From the NCBI RefSeq assembly GCF_000378085.1, contig NZ_KB899214.1:214639-278638 (forward strand): a DNA stretch of 64,000 bases. The letters are read 5' to 3'. Source of the stretch: Hoylesella loescheii DSM 19665 = JCM 12249 = ATCC 15930. Lineage in GTDB: Bacteria > Bacteroidota > Bacteroidia > Bacteroidales > Bacteroidaceae. The notes below the pieces were generated by a model. The model did not search any database. It saw only the letters and a list, made by a program, of their open reading frames with translations, and was not told where the DNA came from. Shown here one piece after another: positions 9,252 through 20,059 of the stretch; position 1 is the first letter of the stretch; each line of letters starts with the position of its first letter. Both the position numbers and the translations under genes were made by a program.

Positions 9252-9259
9252 CAAAGATA
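9252..9259 (-). promoter_or_regulatory. -7 box for the DUF5715-miaA direction
   Basis: On the minus strand the sequence reads TATCTTTG, a perfect match to the Bacteroidetes -7 element TAnnTTTG, 23 bases before the ATG of the DUF5715 gene. No clear TTG was found at the -33 position. It sits back to back with the plus-strand promoter at 9270-9299. Confidence 0.5.
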
Positions 9260-9269
9260 GAAAAAAGTG

Positions 9270-9299
9270 TTGGGTTATGGAAAGCTTTTTGTAATTTTG
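9270..9299 (+). promoter_or_regulatory. Promoter of the phoH-purC run
   Basis: TTG at 9270-9272, 19 bases, then TAATTTTG at 9292-9299. This fits the Bacteroidetes sigma factor consensus (TTTG/TTG, 19-20, TAnnTTTG). The PhoH start codon follows 30 bases downstream, with aggaatt as a possible weak ribosome site. Confidence 0.65.
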
Positions 9300-9329
9300 C
9301 ACTAATATTATATTTTAGGAATTACGACA

Positions 9330-10289
9330 TTGGTAGAGAAGCATATTGTACTTGAAGACATCGACCCTGTAATGTTTTATGGGGTGAACAACGGTCATCT
9401 GCAAATGATTAAGTCGCTGTTCCCCAAATTGCGCATCGTGGCTCGTGATAATGTGATCCGCGTGTTGGGAGATGAGGAAGAGATGGCTGCCTTCGAAGAG
9501 AAAACCGAAGATATAAGGAAGCATATCCTTAAATACAACGCCATCAACGAGGAAGACATTCTCGACATTATCAAGGGCAAACGCACCAAGGCCGATGCCA
9601 CAAAAGATGTTATTGTGTATAACATCACGGGCAAGCCCATCAAAAGTCGGAGTGAGAACCAACAACGGTTGGTGGACGCATACGAACGTCACGACTTGGT
9701 GTTTGCCGTTGGACCGGCAGGAACGGGTAAAACTTATCTTAGCATAGCTTTGGCAGTGAAGGCCTTAAAAGAAAAAACGGCCAAGAAGATCATCCTTAGT
9801 AGGCCAGCAGTAGAGGCGGGAGAGAAGCTGGGATTTTTGCCTGGCGATATGAAAGATAAGATTGACCCTTATCTGCAACCGCTGTATGATGCGCTAGAAG
9901 ACATGATTCCAGCCGTGAAGTTGCAAGATATGATGGAGAAACACGTCATACAGATAGCGCCATTGGCCTTTATGCGCGGTAGAACGCTTACCGATGCCAT
10001 CGTGATTTTAGATGAGGCGCAGAACACCACCATGGCTCAGATAAAGATGTTTCTAACGCGTATGGGTACCAACACCAAGATGATTGTGACGGGTGACTTA
10101 ACCCAAATAGACCTGCCTAGAGAACAAAAGAGCGGTTTAAGGGTGGCTTTGGATATCCTGAACAATGTGAAAGGCATCGCAACGGTGCGGTTCGATCAAA
10201 AGGATATTGTGCGCCATAAGCTTGTTACGCGTATCGTAAACGCCTACGAGGCATATTACGAGGCAGAAAGAAATAAGGAGAAAGAATAG
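9330..10289 (+). CDS. PhoH family ATPase
   Basis: A 319-residue cytoplasmic P-loop protein of the PhoH family, RNA-associated ATPases whose exact role is poorly known. The Walker A motif is GPAGTGKTY near residue 129, and the Walker B motif is VILDEAQN near 227, followed by MFLTRMG and [11 protein letters not shown], which are family signatures. The start used is TTG at 9330. It keeps the N-terminal sequence [13 protein letters not shown], which is typical of Bacteroidetes homologues as I remember them, whereas the next ATG (9370) would cut it off. A good promoter lies just upstream. purC follows after 26 bp. Confidence 0.88.
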   Translation: MVEKHIVLEDIDPVMFYGVNNGHLQMIKSLFPKLRIVARDNVIRVLGDEEEMAAFEEKTEDIRKHILKYNAINEEDILDIIKGKRTKADATKDVIVYNITGKPIKSRSENQQRLVDAYERHDLVFAVGPAGTGKTYLSIALAVKALKEKTAKKIILSRPAVEAGEKLGFLPGDMKDKIDPYLQPLYDALEDMIPAVKLQDMMEKHVIQIAPLAFMRGRTLTDAIVILDEAQNTTMAQIKMFLTRMGTNTKMIVTGDLTQIDLPREQKSGLRVALDILNNVKGIATVRFDQKDIVRHKLVTRIVNAYEAYYEAERNKEKE

Positions 10290-10315
10290 GATACATCATA
10301 AAAACATTGATAGAG

Positions 10316-11266
10316 ATGAAAGCATTGACACAAACCGATTTCCACTTCGCTGGACAAAAGAGCGTATATCATGGTAAAGTTCGCGATGTGTATGACATCG
10401 ATGGTGACAAAATCGTGATGGTTGCAACCGACAGAATATCGGCTTTCGACGTAATCTTGCCCAAGGGCATCCCTTTTAAAGGTCAGGTATTGAACCAAAT
10501 TGCGGCCAAGTTTCTTGACCTAACGGCCGACATCTGCCCTAATTGGAAGTTGGCCACACCCGATCCCATGGTGACCGTAGGTCTGAAATGCGAAGGCTTC
10601 CGCGTAGAGATGATCATTCGTTCAATCCTTACCGGCTCGGCTTGGCGTGAATATAAGAAAGGGTGTAGGGAGTTGTGCGGCGTGAAATTGCCTGATGGTA
10701 TGAAAGAGAATGAACGTTTTCCCGAGCCCATTGTTACGCCAACGACTAAGGCCGACGAAGGGCACGACCTCAATATCTCGAAAGAGGAGATCATTGCACA
10801 GGGGCTTGTTAGCGCAGAAGACTATGCAGTGATGGAAGACTATACCAAGAAACTCTTCCGTCGTGGTCAGGAAATTGCAGCCAAGCAAGGCCTTATTTTG
10901 GTAGATACGAAGTACGAATTTGGTAAACGTGACGGTAAAGTATATCTCATCGACGAAATACACACGCCCGATTCAAGTCGTTATTTCTATGCCGAAGGTT
11001 ACGAAGAGAAGTTGGCAAAGGGCGAACCGCAGCGTCAATTGTCGAAGGAATTTTTGCGCCAGTGGCTTATTGAGCACAATTTCATGAACGAACCTGGTCA
11101 AACTATGCCCGAGATAACCGACGAATACGCTGAAGAGGTGAGCAATCGGTATATTGAACTATACGAACATATCACCGGCGAGACGTTTAATAAGGCTGCC
11201 GATGAAGCCGACTTAGCAGCTCGTATCGAGAAGAATGTAACGGAATTTTTGGCGAAAGGCAAATAG
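10316..11266 (+). CDS. purC: Phosphoribosylaminoimidazole-succinocarboxamide synthase
   Basis: SAICAR synthetase of de novo purine synthesis. It joins aspartate to CAIR with ATP. I take the ATG at 10316 ([11 protein letters not shown]) over the TTG nine bases earlier, giving 316 residues, close to the longer form usual in Bacteroidetes. Signatures seen include [12 protein letters not shown] near the start, TDRISAFDV (about 40-48), [13 protein letters not shown], and [14 protein letters not shown] toward the C-terminus. It follows the PhoH gene closely and is probably co-transcribed with it. purM, another step of the same pathway, lies 1.9 kb further on. Confidence 0.95.
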   Translation: MKALTQTDFHFAGQKSVYHGKVRDVYDIDGDKIVMVATDRISAFDVILPKGIPFKGQVLNQIAAKFLDLTADICPNWKLATPDPMVTVGLKCEGFRVEMIIRSILTGSAWREYKKGCRELCGVKLPDGMKENERFPEPIVTPTTKADEGHDLNISKEEIIAQGLVSAEDYAVMEDYTKKLFRRGQEIAAKQGLILVDTKYEFGKRDGKVYLIDEIHTPDSSRYFYAEGYEEKLAKGEPQRQLSKEFLRQWLIEHNFMNEPGQTMPEITDEYAEEVSNRYIELYEHITGETFNKAADEADLAARIEKNVTEFLAKGK

Positions 11267-11484
11267 AAAAGTAAGCGGCAACAGACTTTCATGGCAGCAT
11301 GACGCATCCTTACGGAGTGGAACGAGCTGGCGTGAAAGAACTGTTTCGTTTTATTCGTTCAGACCTTTCGAATTAATTAACGTTACAATTCAGGATAACA
11401 GTGTGGGTGACAGTGTGAGCGAACGCCTAACAAAGCCATCCTTTGTGTTATCTATAACCCCCTATTTAATGGCACATATCCTCC

Positions 11485-12219
11485 ATGTATAAACAAGAAG
11501 AGATAAAACCCTATGGTGAACAAGGCGATAAGGGCGAGTTGGTAGAAAAGATGTTCGACAACATTGCTCCTACCTACGACGTGCTGAACCATCGCCTTTC
11601 TTGGGACATTGACAAGCGTTGGCGACGTAAGGCCATCGGGCAGCTTGTGCAGTTTAGACCACAACAGATGCTCGACATTGCCACAGGAACGGGCGATTTC
11701 GCAATCTTGGCTGCCCAGATGCTTAATCCCAGCCACCTTATAGGGGCTGATATCTCCGAAGGAATGATGGATATTGGGCGCAAGAAGGTGGAGAAGGCTG
11801 GATTGGGAAGTGTGGTCTCGTTTATGAAAGAAGACTGTATGAACCTCTCTTTCCCTGCGGAAAGTTTCGATGCGGTAACCGCTGCGTTTGGCATTCGCAA
11901 CTTCAAGGACCTTGACAACTGCTTGCGCGAACTGCATCGCGTGTTGCGCACGGGGGGACATTTAAGCATAGTGGAGCTTTCTGCCCCTAAACGCTTCCCC
12001 ATGTCGTGGCTCTTTAAAATATATTCGCACACCATACTTCCACTTTATGCACGCCTAGTATCGAAGGATAAGGGTGCCTATCGCTATCTCATCAGTACTG
12101 TCGAAGCCTTTCCGCAAGGCGAAACGATGGTCGGAATTCTCAAAAAAGCAGGTTTCGAAGAGGTTAAATTCAAACGTCTCACGTTCGGAATCTGCACCAT
12201 GTACCTAGCAACCAAGTAG
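11485..12219 (+). CDS. menG: Demethylmenaquinone methyltransferase (MenG/UbiE)
   Basis: A SAM-dependent methyltransferase of 244 residues that carries out the last step of menaquinone synthesis. Motif I for SAM binding is [13 protein letters not shown] (about 59-71). The UbiE signatures [17 protein letters not shown] near the N-terminus and [26 protein letters not shown] sequence (about 133-155) are present. I use menG because Bacteroidales respire with menaquinone, and ubiE is the equivalent name. The 218-bp gap before it contains no gene. aroE follows 83 bp downstream. Confidence 0.94.
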   Translation: MYKQEEIKPYGEQGDKGELVEKMFDNIAPTYDVLNHRLSWDIDKRWRRKAIGQLVQFRPQQMLDIATGTGDFAILAAQMLNPSHLIGADISEGMMDIGRKKVEKAGLGSVVSFMKEDCMNLSFPAESFDAVTAAFGIRNFKDLDNCLRELHRVLRTGGHLSIVELSAPKRFPMSWLFKIYSHTILPLYARLVSKDKGAYRYLISTVEAFPQGETMVGILKKAGFEEVKFKRLTFGICTMYLATK

Positions 12220-12302
12220 TAAACATCTTTGTTAAAACTCCAATTGCCGGTACTGCGTTGTATTTAGAAAAGGCAAGTTGAATACGAACATTCAGGAACA
12301 TT

Positions 12303-13052
12303 ATGGACAAATACGGACTTATAGGATTTCCCTTAGGGCATAGTTTCTCGATAAGTTACTTCAATGAGAAGTTCCACAACGAGGGTATCGACGCCGAATA
12401 TGAGAATTATGAAATTGCAAGCATCGACAGTTTGGCCGAGATACTCGACACGACGCCCAACTTGCGTGGATTGAATGTAACCATTCCTTATAAGGAAGAG
12501 GTGATAAAATACCTTGACGCACTATCGCCCGAGGCTCGTTCAATAGGGGCGGTGAACGCTATTAGGGTGAGTTATAAAGGCTCGAAACCCTATCTGAAAG
12601 GCTTTAATAGCGACGTTATTGGCTTTACGCGTAGCATAGAGTCGATGCTCGAACCAGGCCATCACAAGGCTTTGATACTAGGAACGGGCGGTGCAGCCAA
12701 GGCCATAGACTACGGATTGAAAAGTCTTGGTCTGGAAACGCGCTTCGTAAGTAGGTCGGCACGTAAGGGCAATGTTATCACTTACGATGAGGTTACGCCC
12801 CAAATGATTGCTGAGTACAATGTAATCGTTAATTGCACACCACTGGGTATGTATCCACGAACCGAAGAATGCCCAAAGCTTCCCTACGAAGCGATGGACC
12901 AGCACACCCTGCTCTACGACCTGATATACAATCCCGACGAAACCCTGTTTATGAAAAAGGGTAGGGAACGGGGTGCGATTACCAAGAACGGACTCGAGAT
13001 GCTGCTGCTTCAAGCTTTTGCCAGCTGGGAGTTTTGGCATGGAAGAGAATAG
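12303..13052 (+). CDS. aroE: Shikimate dehydrogenase
   Basis: AroE reduces 3-dehydroshikimate to shikimate in aromatic amino acid synthesis. It is 249 residues long, slightly shorter than the E. coli enzyme (272). The substrate-binding motif GFPLGHSFSISYFNEKF starts at residue 8, the catalytic Lys is in NVTIPYKE (about 58-65), and the NADP-binding glycine motif is LGTGGAAKAI (about 121-130). The C-terminal NGLEMLLLQAFASWEFW is typical. It belongs to the plus-strand housekeeping run and is 104 bp ahead of purM. Confidence 0.94.
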   Translation: MDKYGLIGFPLGHSFSISYFNEKFHNEGIDAEYENYEIASIDSLAEILDTTPNLRGLNVTIPYKEEVIKYLDALSPEARSIGAVNAIRVSYKGSKPYLKGFNSDVIGFTRSIESMLEPGHHKALILGTGGAAKAIDYGLKSLGLETRFVSRSARKGNVITYDEVTPQMIAEYNVIVNCTPLGMYPRTEECPKLPYEAMDQHTLLYDLIYNPDETLFMKKGRERGAITKNGLEMLLLQAFASWEFWHGRE

Positions 13053-13156
13053 CGTAGACGGCCTTGATGGCGCATCCTTGCACGAGAAAAGAAGTCATAT
13101 TGCAGATAATCCAACCAAATTTTACAATATATTATCACCCAAATAAACTCAAATAG

Positions 13157-14323
13157 ATGAACAACCGTTACATGATGCGTGGCGTTAGTGCTGCAAAAGA
13201 AGACGTGCACAATGCCATTAAGAATATCGATAAGGGCGTTTTTCCGCAGGCTTTCTGTAAGATCATACCCGATATTTTAGGTGGCGACGATGCATATTGT
13301 AACATCATGCATGCCGATGGGGCAGGAACGAAGTCGTCGTTGGCCTATGCTTATTGGAAAGAAACAGGCGACCTGAACGTTTGGCGAGGTATTGCCCAAG
13401 ATGCGGTGGTGATGAACACCGACGATTTGCTCTGTGTGGGAGCGGTTGATAATATTCTTGTGTCGAGTACCATTGGACGTAATAAGATGCTCGTTCCTGG
13501 TGAAGTGATTTCGGCCATTATCAATGGCACCGACGAATTGTTGGCCGAGCTGAGGCAAATGGGTGTTGGAATTTATGCCACGGGTGGTGAAACGGCCGAC
13601 GTGGGTGACCTTGTTCGTACCATCATCGTAGACTCTACCGTTACCTGTCGTATGAAACGGAGCGACGTTATTGATAATGCGAATATCCGACCAGGTGATG
13701 TTATCGTGGGATTATCTTCGTGCGGACAGGCTACATACGAGAAGACGTACAATGGTGGAATGGGTAGTAACGGACTGACAAGTGCTCGTCATGATGTGTT
13801 TGACAAGTATCTGGCTGAGAAATATCCCGAAACATTCGACCACGCTGTACCAAACGAACTAGTGTATAGTGGTACAAAGCGATTAACGGATGTTATCGAA
13901 GGCTTGGGCGTTGATGTTGGTCAGCTGGTATTGTCACCCACCCGAACCTATGCCCCCGTAATTCGCAAGGTGCTAGATGAAATGCGTAGCCATGTTCATG
14001 GCATGGTGCATTGCACGGGTGGTGCACAAACAAAGGTGCTACATTTTGTTAGCGATGATTGCCGAGTGATAAAAGATAACATGTTTGATGTGCCACCGCT
14101 GTTTAAACTCATTCAAGCGGAAAGCGGAACAGATTGGAAAGAGATGTATAAGGTGTTCAATATGGGACACCGCATGGAGATATATGTGTGCCCCGAACAT
14201 GCTGAACGCATAATCGCCATCAGTAAGAGTTTCAATATCGAGGCGCAAGTTGTGGGACGTATAGAGGAAGGTAAGAAGTCGCTAACCATTCGTTCGGAGT
14301 TTGGCGAATTCCTCTACGATTAA
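13157..14323 (+). CDS. purM: Phosphoribosylformylglycinamidine cyclo-ligase (AIR synthase)
   Basis: A 388-residue member of the PurM/AIR synthase family that closes the imidazole ring in purine synthesis with ATP. The N-terminal half has DGAGTKSSLAY, QDAVVMNTDDLLCVGA and GGETADVGD, the usual nucleotide and substrate motifs. The C-terminal half has IVGLSSCGQATYEKTYNGG and HCTGGAQTKV. It is longer than the E. coli enzyme (345), as I expect for the Bacteroidetes branch. It ends 25 bp before prfA, so the two probably share a transcript. Confidence 0.9.
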   Translation: MNNRYMMRGVSAAKEDVHNAIKNIDKGVFPQAFCKIIPDILGGDDAYCNIMHADGAGTKSSLAYAYWKETGDLNVWRGIAQDAVVMNTDDLLCVGAVDNILVSSTIGRNKMLVPGEVISAIINGTDELLAELRQMGVGIYATGGETADVGDLVRTIIVDSTVTCRMKRSDVIDNANIRPGDVIVGLSSCGQATYEKTYNGGMGSNGLTSARHDVFDKYLAEKYPETFDHAVPNELVYSGTKRLTDVIEGLGVDVGQLVLSPTRTYAPVIRKVLDEMRSHVHGMVHCTGGAQTKVLHFVSDDCRVIKDNMFDVPPLFKLIQAESGTDWKEMYKVFNMGHRMEIYVCPEHAERIIAISKSFNIEAQVVGRIEEGKKSLTIRSEFGEFLYD

Positions 14324-14348
14324 CATTCCTATATATAATAAAGAGATT

Positions 14349-15461
14349 ATGTCAGAACAAAATAGCATATTAGCAAAACTAGACGGGTTGGAAAGCCGTT
14401 ACGAGGAGGTGTCAACGCTGATAACCGACCCTGCCGTTATTGCCGACCAAGAACGTTATGTCAAGTTGACAAGGGAGTATAAAGACCTTGGCGACATTAT
14501 GAATGCACGCAAGCGCTATGTGGCTTGCCTTAATTCCATTGCCGAAGCCAAAGATATCCTGGCCAACGAAACGGATGCCGAGATGAAGGAAATGGCGCGC
14601 GAGGAACTGTCTGCCAACGAAGCTGAACGTCCGAAATTGGAAGAAGAGATAAAGTTGCTGCTTGTACCCAAAGATCCAGAAGACGCCAAGAACGTCCAAA
14701 TGGAAATTAGGGCGGGCACAGGTGGTGACGAAGCTGCACTTTTTGCTGGCGACCTTTTTGGCATGTACAAGCGTTATTGCGATTCTAAAGGCTGGAATCT
14801 CTCCGTTACCGCTTCAAGCGAAGGCGCTGTTGGTGGTTTCAAGGAGATTGATTTTGCTGTGAGTGGCGACAACGTTTATGGCATCTTAAAATATGAGTCG
14901 GGTGTACATCGTGTGCAACGTGTACCCGCCACCGAAACGCAAGGTCGTATGCATACCTCAGCTGCAACGGTAGCCGTGCTTCCCGAAGCCGATAAGTTTG
15001 AAGTGAACATTAATGAAGGTGACATTAAATGGGATACATTCAGAAGCTCGGGTGCAGGTGGACAGAACGTTAATAAGGTGGAGTCAGGTGTGCGTTTGCG
15101 TTATCCGTGGAAAAATCCCAATACAGGCGAGACCGAAGAAATTCTCATCGAGTGTACCGAAACGCGTGATCAGCCTAAGAATAAGGAACGTGCCTTATCG
15201 CGACTCCGTACCTTTATATATGACCGCGAGCACCAAAAATATGTGGACGATATTGCTAATCGCCGCAAAAGCTTGGTGTCTACGGGCGACCGTTCTGCAA
15301 AAATCAGGACCTATAATTATCCCCAAGGACGCGTAACGGATCATCGTATAGGTTATACCACACACGACCTTCAAGGTTTTATCGGTGGTGATATTCAGGC
15401 AATGATAGATGCCTTGTCGGTTGCCGAGAACACCGAACGAATGAGAGAAGCCGAATTGTAA
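14349..15461 (+). CDS. prfA: Peptide chain release factor 1
   Basis: RF1 ends translation at UAA and UAG. I use the ATG at 14349 ([18 protein letters not shown]), giving 370 residues. An upstream in-frame start would lie inside purM. The codon-recognition tripeptide is PAT in [13 protein letters not shown], which marks RF1 and not RF2. The catalytic GGQ is in [14 protein letters not shown] (about 232-245). All domains are present and the length is normal. pyrF starts 22 bp downstream. Confidence 0.95.
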   Translation: MSEQNSILAKLDGLESRYEEVSTLITDPAVIADQERYVKLTREYKDLGDIMNARKRYVACLNSIAEAKDILANETDAEMKEMAREELSANEAERPKLEEEIKLLLVPKDPEDAKNVQMEIRAGTGGDEAALFAGDLFGMYKRYCDSKGWNLSVTASSEGAVGGFKEIDFAVSGDNVYGILKYESGVHRVQRVPATETQGRMHTSAATVAVLPEADKFEVNINEGDIKWDTFRSSGAGGQNVNKVESGVRLRYPWKNPNTGETEEILIECTETRDQPKNKERALSRLRTFIYDREHQKYVDDIANRRKSLVSTGDRSAKIRTYNYPQGRVTDHRIGYTTHDLQGFIGGDIQAMIDALSVAENTERMREAEL

Positions 15462-15483
15462 TCCTTATTCACATCGTTTCCTT

Positions 15484-16317
15484 ATGACAAGAGAAGAATT
15501 AATAAAGCAGATACGTACCAAACAATCGTTTCTTTGTGTGGGTCTAGACACCGACATTAAGAAGATACCCCAACAATTGTTGCAGGCCGATGATCCCATT
15601 TTCGAGTTTAACAAGGCCATCATCGATGCCACCGCGCCATATAGCGTGGCCTATAAACCCAACCTTGCTTTCTACGAATCGTTGGGCGTAAAGGGTTTGT
15701 TGGCATTCGAACGCACTGTGGCTTATCTCAATGAGAATTATCCAGAGCAGTTTATTATTGCCGATGCCAAGCGTGGAGACATTGGTAATACCTCGCAGAT
15801 GTATGCACGTACCTTCTTCGAAACCTACAATCTCGATGCGCTTACTGTTGCGCCCTATATGGGCGAAGACAGTGTGAAGCCTTTCTTAGCCTACGAAGGA
15901 AAGTGGGTGATATTGCTGGCGCTCACCAGCAACAAGGGGTCGCACGACTTCCAGCTTATGGGAGACGCTCAAGGCACGCGTCTTTTCGAACACGTGCTTA
16001 CCAAGTCGCAAACGTGGGGCAATGCAGATAACATGATGTACGTGGTAGGTGCCACGCAAGGCGAGGCCTTTAAGGATATTCGTCGCCATGCACCCAACCA
16101 TTTCTTACTCGTTCCTGGCATTGGCGCTCAAGGTGGAAGCCTTCACGATGTGTGCCAATATGGCATGAATAAGGATTGTGGCCTGTTGGTAAATAGCTCA
16201 CGAGGCATAATCTACGCAAGCAACGGAGTCGACTTTGCACAAGTGGCAGCCGAGAAAGCACGTGAGATCCAGGAAGAGATGGCTCGCGAGCTGAAAGCCA
16301 TCTTGCCCGCGTTCTAG
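15484..16317 (+). CDS. pyrF: Orotidine 5'-phosphate decarboxylase
   Basis: Decarboxylates OMP to UMP, the last step of pyrimidine synthesis. The 277-residue length and the motif [11 protein letters not shown] (about 97-107), with the catalytic Asp-Lys-Asp triad, place it in the longer type 2 family. [11 protein letters not shown] at the N-terminus and [13 protein letters not shown] near residue 235 (phosphate binding) are also typical. It is in the housekeeping run between prfA and an HD hydrolase gene, with short gaps on both sides. Confidence 0.95.
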   Translation: MTREELIKQIRTKQSFLCVGLDTDIKKIPQQLLQADDPIFEFNKAIIDATAPYSVAYKPNLAFYESLGVKGLLAFERTVAYLNENYPEQFIIADAKRGDIGNTSQMYARTFFETYNLDALTVAPYMGEDSVKPFLAYEGKWVILLALTSNKGSHDFQLMGDAQGTRLFEHVLTKSQTWGNADNMMYVVGATQGEAFKDIRRHAPNHFLLVPGIGAQGGSLHDVCQYGMNKDCGLLVNSSRGIIYASNGVDFAQVAAEKAREIQEEMARELKAILPAF

Positions 16318-16344
16318 TCTTCATCGTCCACCGAACAGTAATCA

Positions 16345-17565
16345 ATGAGTGAAATAAAGATCATCAATGACCCCGTTTTTGGGTTCATTAAGATACCACG
16401 CGGGTTAATTCTCGATGTTATTTGCCATCCCTTGATGCAACGCCTCACGCGTATTCGCCAATTGGGAATGGCCTCTGTGGTTTATCCAGGTGCGCAGCAC
16501 ACGCGTTTCTTGCATTCCATTGGAGCTTTCCATTTGGTAAGCGAGGCCGTATTGTCGCTTCAACAAAAGGGCGTTTTCATCTTCGATAGTGAGGTTGAGG
16601 CCGTGCAGATAGCCATACTGCTTCACGATATTGGGCATGGCCCGTTCTCGCATGTTCTCGAAAACTCCCTTATATCCGGCATTTCGCACGAAGATATTTC
16701 GTTGCAGATGATGGAAAAGATGAACTGCGAGATGGGGGGAGCACTCACGCTGGCTATCAAAATCTTCAAGAACGAATACCCCAAGCGCTTTCTACATCAG
16801 CTCATCAGCAGTCAGCTAGATATGGATAGGCTCGACTATCTTCGTCGCGACAGCTTTTTTACGGGTGTTACTGAAGGAAATATCGGTTCGGCGCGTATCA
16901 TCAAGATGCTTGATGTAGAGAACGATGCTCTCGTGGTAGATCAAAAAGGCATCTATTCTATCGAAAACTACCTTATCTCGCGTAGATTGATGTATTGGCA
17001 GGTGTATCTGCACAAAACCGCTGTGGCATGTGAAACTATTTTGGTTAACCTCCTTAAGCGAGCTAAGTTTCTCGTACGCAGTGGACACTCGCTATTTGCT
17101 ACGCCAGCCTTGGCATACTTTTTAGCCAATGATGTAGACCGTGTATTTTTCGATACACATGAAGAGGCTCTGCAAAACTACTGTTCGTTGGATGATAATG
17201 ACATTTGGAGCACTGTAAAGATGTGGATGAACGATGCCGACCCCGTATTGGCTATGTTGGCCACCGACCTTGTAAACCGAAAGCTCTTTAAAGTGGAAGT
17301 TTACGACGAGCCTATTCCCGAGAGTGTTATCGAAGAACGACTGGCCACCTTATGCCAGCAAACGGGCCTTTCGGCTGACGATGCTGCCTACCTGATGAGT
17401 GCCAACACTGTGAACAAAAACATGTATAACATGGAAGACGACCATATCACCATCAAGTGTAAAGACGGGACCTGCAAAGACATTTCACAGGCCTCTGAAC
17501 TCTTCGATGTAACCCGCCTTTCCATGAAAAACAGCAAATATTACCTATGTTATCAAAGAATCTGA
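16345..17565 (+). CDS. HD domain phosphohydrolase
   Basis: A 406-residue cytoplasmic protein of the HD superfamily. The motif series is RLTRIRQLG, QHTRFLHSIGA (first His), LLHDIGHGPFSHVLE (the HD pair with extra His, about 92-106), and SQLDMDRLDYLRRDSFFTG (last Asp). This arrangement is that of dNTP triphosphohydrolase-like and SAMHD1-like proteins, with a metal bound by His and Asp. The substrate is not known from sequence. It follows pyrF by 27 bp. A promoter for the lipid A genes overlaps its 3' flank. Confidence 0.85.
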   Translation: MSEIKIINDPVFGFIKIPRGLILDVICHPLMQRLTRIRQLGMASVVYPGAQHTRFLHSIGAFHLVSEAVLSLQQKGVFIFDSEVEAVQIAILLHDIGHGPFSHVLENSLISGISHEDISLQMMEKMNCEMGGALTLAIKIFKNEYPKRFLHQLISSQLDMDRLDYLRRDSFFTGVTEGNIGSARIIKMLDVENDALVVDQKGIYSIENYLISRRLMYWQVYLHKTAVACETILVNLLKRAKFLVRSGHSLFATPALAYFLANDVDRVFFDTHEEALQNYCSLDDNDIWSTVKMWMNDADPVLAMLATDLVNRKLFKVEVYDEPIPESVIEERLATLCQQTGLSADDAAYLMSANTVNKNMYNMEDDHITIKCKDGTCKDISQASELFDVTRLSMKNSKYYLCYQRI

Positions 17566-17576
17566 ATAATAATTGC

Positions 17577-17584
17577 TATATTTG
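17577..17584 (+). promoter_or_regulatory. -7 box for the lpxD-lpxC/fabZ-lpxA operon
   Basis: TATATTTG matches the TAnnTTTG consensus and lies 27 bases before the lpxD ATG and just after the stop of the HD gene. No TTG is seen at the right distance upstream, so the call rests on the -7 element and position alone. Confidence 0.45.
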
Positions 17585-17611
17585 CAGAATTATTCAACAG
17601 CACTGAAACCA

Positions 17612-18652
17612 ATGGAATTTACAGCAAAGCAAATTGCACAAGTCGTCAATGGTGAAATTGTTGGAGATGAGAACGCTGCCGTACGCTCCTTTGCGAAGAT
17701 AGAAGAGGGGCAGGCAGGTGCTATTTCGTTTCTTTCAAACCCGAAATATACACATTATATATATGATACAAAGGCTAGCGTGGTGCTCATTAACAAAGAC
17801 ACCAAGCTCGAAAAGCCAGTCAAGGCCACGCTCATCAAGGTAGACAATGCCTATGAATGTGTGGCCAAGCTATTGCAGATGTACGAGGCAGCCAAGCCGA
17901 AGAAGAAGGGTATCGACCCCTTGGCATTCGTTTCGCCCGACGCTACCGTTGGCGAAGACTGCTATATAGGTGCCTTTGCCTATGTTGGTAGTGGCGTTGT
18001 GATCGGCAATGGCACGCAAGTTTATCCCCATGCAACGCTTTGCGACAATGTGCGGATTGGCTCTAATTGCATCGTTTACCCCCAAGTGTGTGTGTATCAC
18101 GATGTGGTGGTGGGCGATAGGGTTATCCTACACTCGGGTAGTGTTATCGGATCAGATGGATTCGGTTTTGCTCCATCGGCCAATGGGTACGATAAGATAC
18201 CCCAAATTGGTAACGTTACAATCGAAGACGATGTTGAGATTGGGGCTAACACCTGCGTTGACCGTTCAACGATGGGTAGTACCTACGTGCGTAAAGGTGT
18301 GAAACTAGATAATCTTGTGCAGATTGCGCACAACACCGATATTGGCGAAAACACCGTGATGTCTGCCCAAGTAGGCGTGGCTGGTTCCACAAAGGTGGGA
18401 CAGTGGTGCATGTTCGGCGGGCAGGTAGGCGTGTCGGGGCATATCACCATTGGTAACAAGGTGTTCTTAGGAGCGCAATCGGGCGTGCCTGGAAATATTA
18501 AGGATGGTCAGCAACTTATCGGAACGCCCCCTATGGAGTTAAAACCGTACTTCAAGTCGCATGCCATATTGAAGCGTTTGCCCGAGATGTACAAGCATCT
18601 GAGTGAACTGCAAAAGGAAATAGACGAATTAAAAAAGCAAATAAAACCATAA
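17612..18652 (+). CDS. lpxD: UDP-3-O-acylglucosamine N-acyltransferase
   Basis: LpxD adds the second acyl chain in lipid A synthesis. I start at the ATG at 17612 ([19 protein letters not shown]), giving 346 residues, the usual length. The earlier in-frame TTG lies before the -7 box. An N-terminal uridine-binding domain (about 1-100) is followed by a left-handed beta helix of hexapeptide repeats (I/V-G-x-x-x-x, about 100-290), with the catalytic His in [10 protein letters not shown], and a C-terminal coiled helix. The next gene starts 4 bp after its stop, so the two are clearly one operon. Confidence 0.95.
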   Translation: MEFTAKQIAQVVNGEIVGDENAAVRSFAKIEEGQAGAISFLSNPKYTHYIYDTKASVVLINKDTKLEKPVKATLIKVDNAYECVAKLLQMYEAAKPKKKGIDPLAFVSPDATVGEDCYIGAFAYVGSGVVIGNGTQVYPHATLCDNVRIGSNCIVYPQVCVYHDVVVGDRVILHSGSVIGSDGFGFAPSANGYDKIPQIGNVTIEDDVEIGANTCVDRSTMGSTYVRKGVKLDNLVQIAHNTDIGENTVMSAQVGVAGSTKVGQWCMFGGQVGVSGHITIGNKVFLGAQSGVPGNIKDGQQLIGTPPMELKPYFKSHAILKRLPEMYKHLSELQKEIDELKKQIKP

Positions 18653-18656
18653 CGCA

Positions 18657-20042
18657 ATGTTAAAACAGACAACATTGAAAGGCAGCTTTTCCTTGTGTGG
18701 CAAAGGCTTGCATACAGGATTGAGCCTTACGGTTACCTTCAATCCCGCACCCGAAAACACTGGCTATAAGATACAACGAATTGATTTGGAAGGCCAGCCC
18801 ATCATCGATGCGTTGGCCGAAAGAGTGGTCGACACGCAACGAGGTACTGTGCTTGCCAATGGCGACGTGCGTGTTTCTACTGTAGAACACGGTCTTTCGG
18901 CCCTCTATGCTATGGGTATCGATAACTGCCTTATACAGGTTAACGGTCCTGAGTTTCCCATTCTCGATGGCTCGGCCATCATGTATGTGGAGCAAATAAA
19001 GCGTGTAGGTATTGAAGAGCAGAGTGTACCTAAAGATTATTATATCATTCGCCACAAGATTGAGGTAAAGGACGAGAAAACAGGTTCGTGCATTACCATC
19101 CTTCCCGACGACCAATTTAGCGTTACGGCGATGTGTTCTTTCGACTCGAAGTTTATCAATAGCCAGTTTGCTACGCTCGACACGCTTGATAATTTTGAAA
19201 AGGAGATCGCCCCCGCGCGTACCTTCGTGTTTGTGCGCGATATCGAACCACTGCTTAAAGCCAATCTCATCAAGGGTGGCGACATGGACAATGCCATCGT
19301 CATCTACGAGAAAATGATAGACCAACAGCAGCTAGATCAGTTGGCCGACTTGTTGAAAGTTCCCCGTTTGGATGCATCTAAGCCTGGATATATACAGCAC
19401 AAACCCTTGGTTTGGGAGAACGAGTGCACCCGCCACAAACTGCTGGATGTGATTGGCGATATGGCGCTCTTGGGTAAACCCATTAAGGGACGCATTATCG
19501 CTACTCGTCCTGGCCACACCATCAACAACATGTTTGCCCGCCATTTGCGCAAAGACATTCGTAAACACGAGGTTCAGGCTCCCATTTACGACCCCAACGA
19601 AGAGCCAGTGATGGATAATAAGCGCATACGAGAATTGCTTCCGCATCGCTATCCCATGCAGTTGATTGACAAAATCATATCGCTAGGCCCAACCAGCATT
19701 GTGGGTGTAAAGAATGTAACCAGCAACGAACCTTTCTTTGTGGGTCACTTCCCACAAGAACCCGTTATGCCAGGCGTGTTGCAAGTGGAAGCTATGGCAC
19801 AGTGTGGCGGCCTGTTGGTGCTTAACCAGCTAGAAGAACCCGAACGTTGGTCTACCTATTTCATGAAAATCGACGAGGTGAAATTCCGTCAGAAGGTTGT
19901 CCCTGGCGACACGCTGCTCTTCCGTGTCGAACTGCTTCATCCTGTTAGGCATGGTGTAAGCTCGATGAAGGGCTATATGTTTGTTGGCGACCAAATAGTG
20001 TCGGAAGCCACTTTCACCGCACAAATCGTAAAAAACAAGTAA
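18657..20042 (+). CDS. lpxC-fabZ: Bifunctional LpxC deacetylase / FabZ dehydratase
   Basis: A natural fusion of 461 residues. The first part (about 1-300) is LpxC, the zinc deacetylase that commits UDP-acyl-GlcNAc to lipid A. It has FSLCGKGLHTG near the start, STVEHGLSAL with a zinc His, and RHKLLDVIGDMALLG with the zinc and catalytic His/Asp. The second part (about 310-461) is FabZ, the 3-hydroxyacyl-ACP dehydratase of fatty acid synthesis, with LLPHRYPMQLIDKI and the active-site GHFPQEPVMPGVLQVEAMAQ. This fusion is known in Bacteroidetes. It couples two enzymes that compete for the same hydroxyacyl-ACP pool. lpxA follows after 17 bp. Confidence 0.95.
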   Translation: MLKQTTLKGSFSLCGKGLHTGLSLTVTFNPAPENTGYKIQRIDLEGQPIIDALAERVVDTQRGTVLANGDVRVSTVEHGLSALYAMGIDNCLIQVNGPEFPILDGSAIMYVEQIKRVGIEEQSVPKDYYIIRHKIEVKDEKTGSCITILPDDQFSVTAMCSFDSKFINSQFATLDTLDNFEKEIAPARTFVFVRDIEPLLKANLIKGGDMDNAIVIYEKMIDQQQLDQLADLLKVPRLDASKPGYIQHKPLVWENECTRHKLLDVIGDMALLGKPIKGRIIATRPGHTINNMFARHLRKDIRKHEVQAPIYDPNEEPVMDNKRIRELLPHRYPMQLIDKIISLGPTSIVGVKNVTSNEPFFVGHFPQEPVMPGVLQVEAMAQCGGLLVLNQLEEPERWSTYFMKIDEVKFRQKVVPGDTLLFRVELLHPVRHGVSSMKGYMFVGDQIVSEATFTAQIVKNK

Positions 20043-20059
20043 AAGACACGCACTGAGTT

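Noticed and set aside
18660..19325. 221-residue open frame on the minus strand
   Set aside because: It is antisense to the LpxC half of the fusion gene, whose motifs are all intact. The antisense product looks like random coding.
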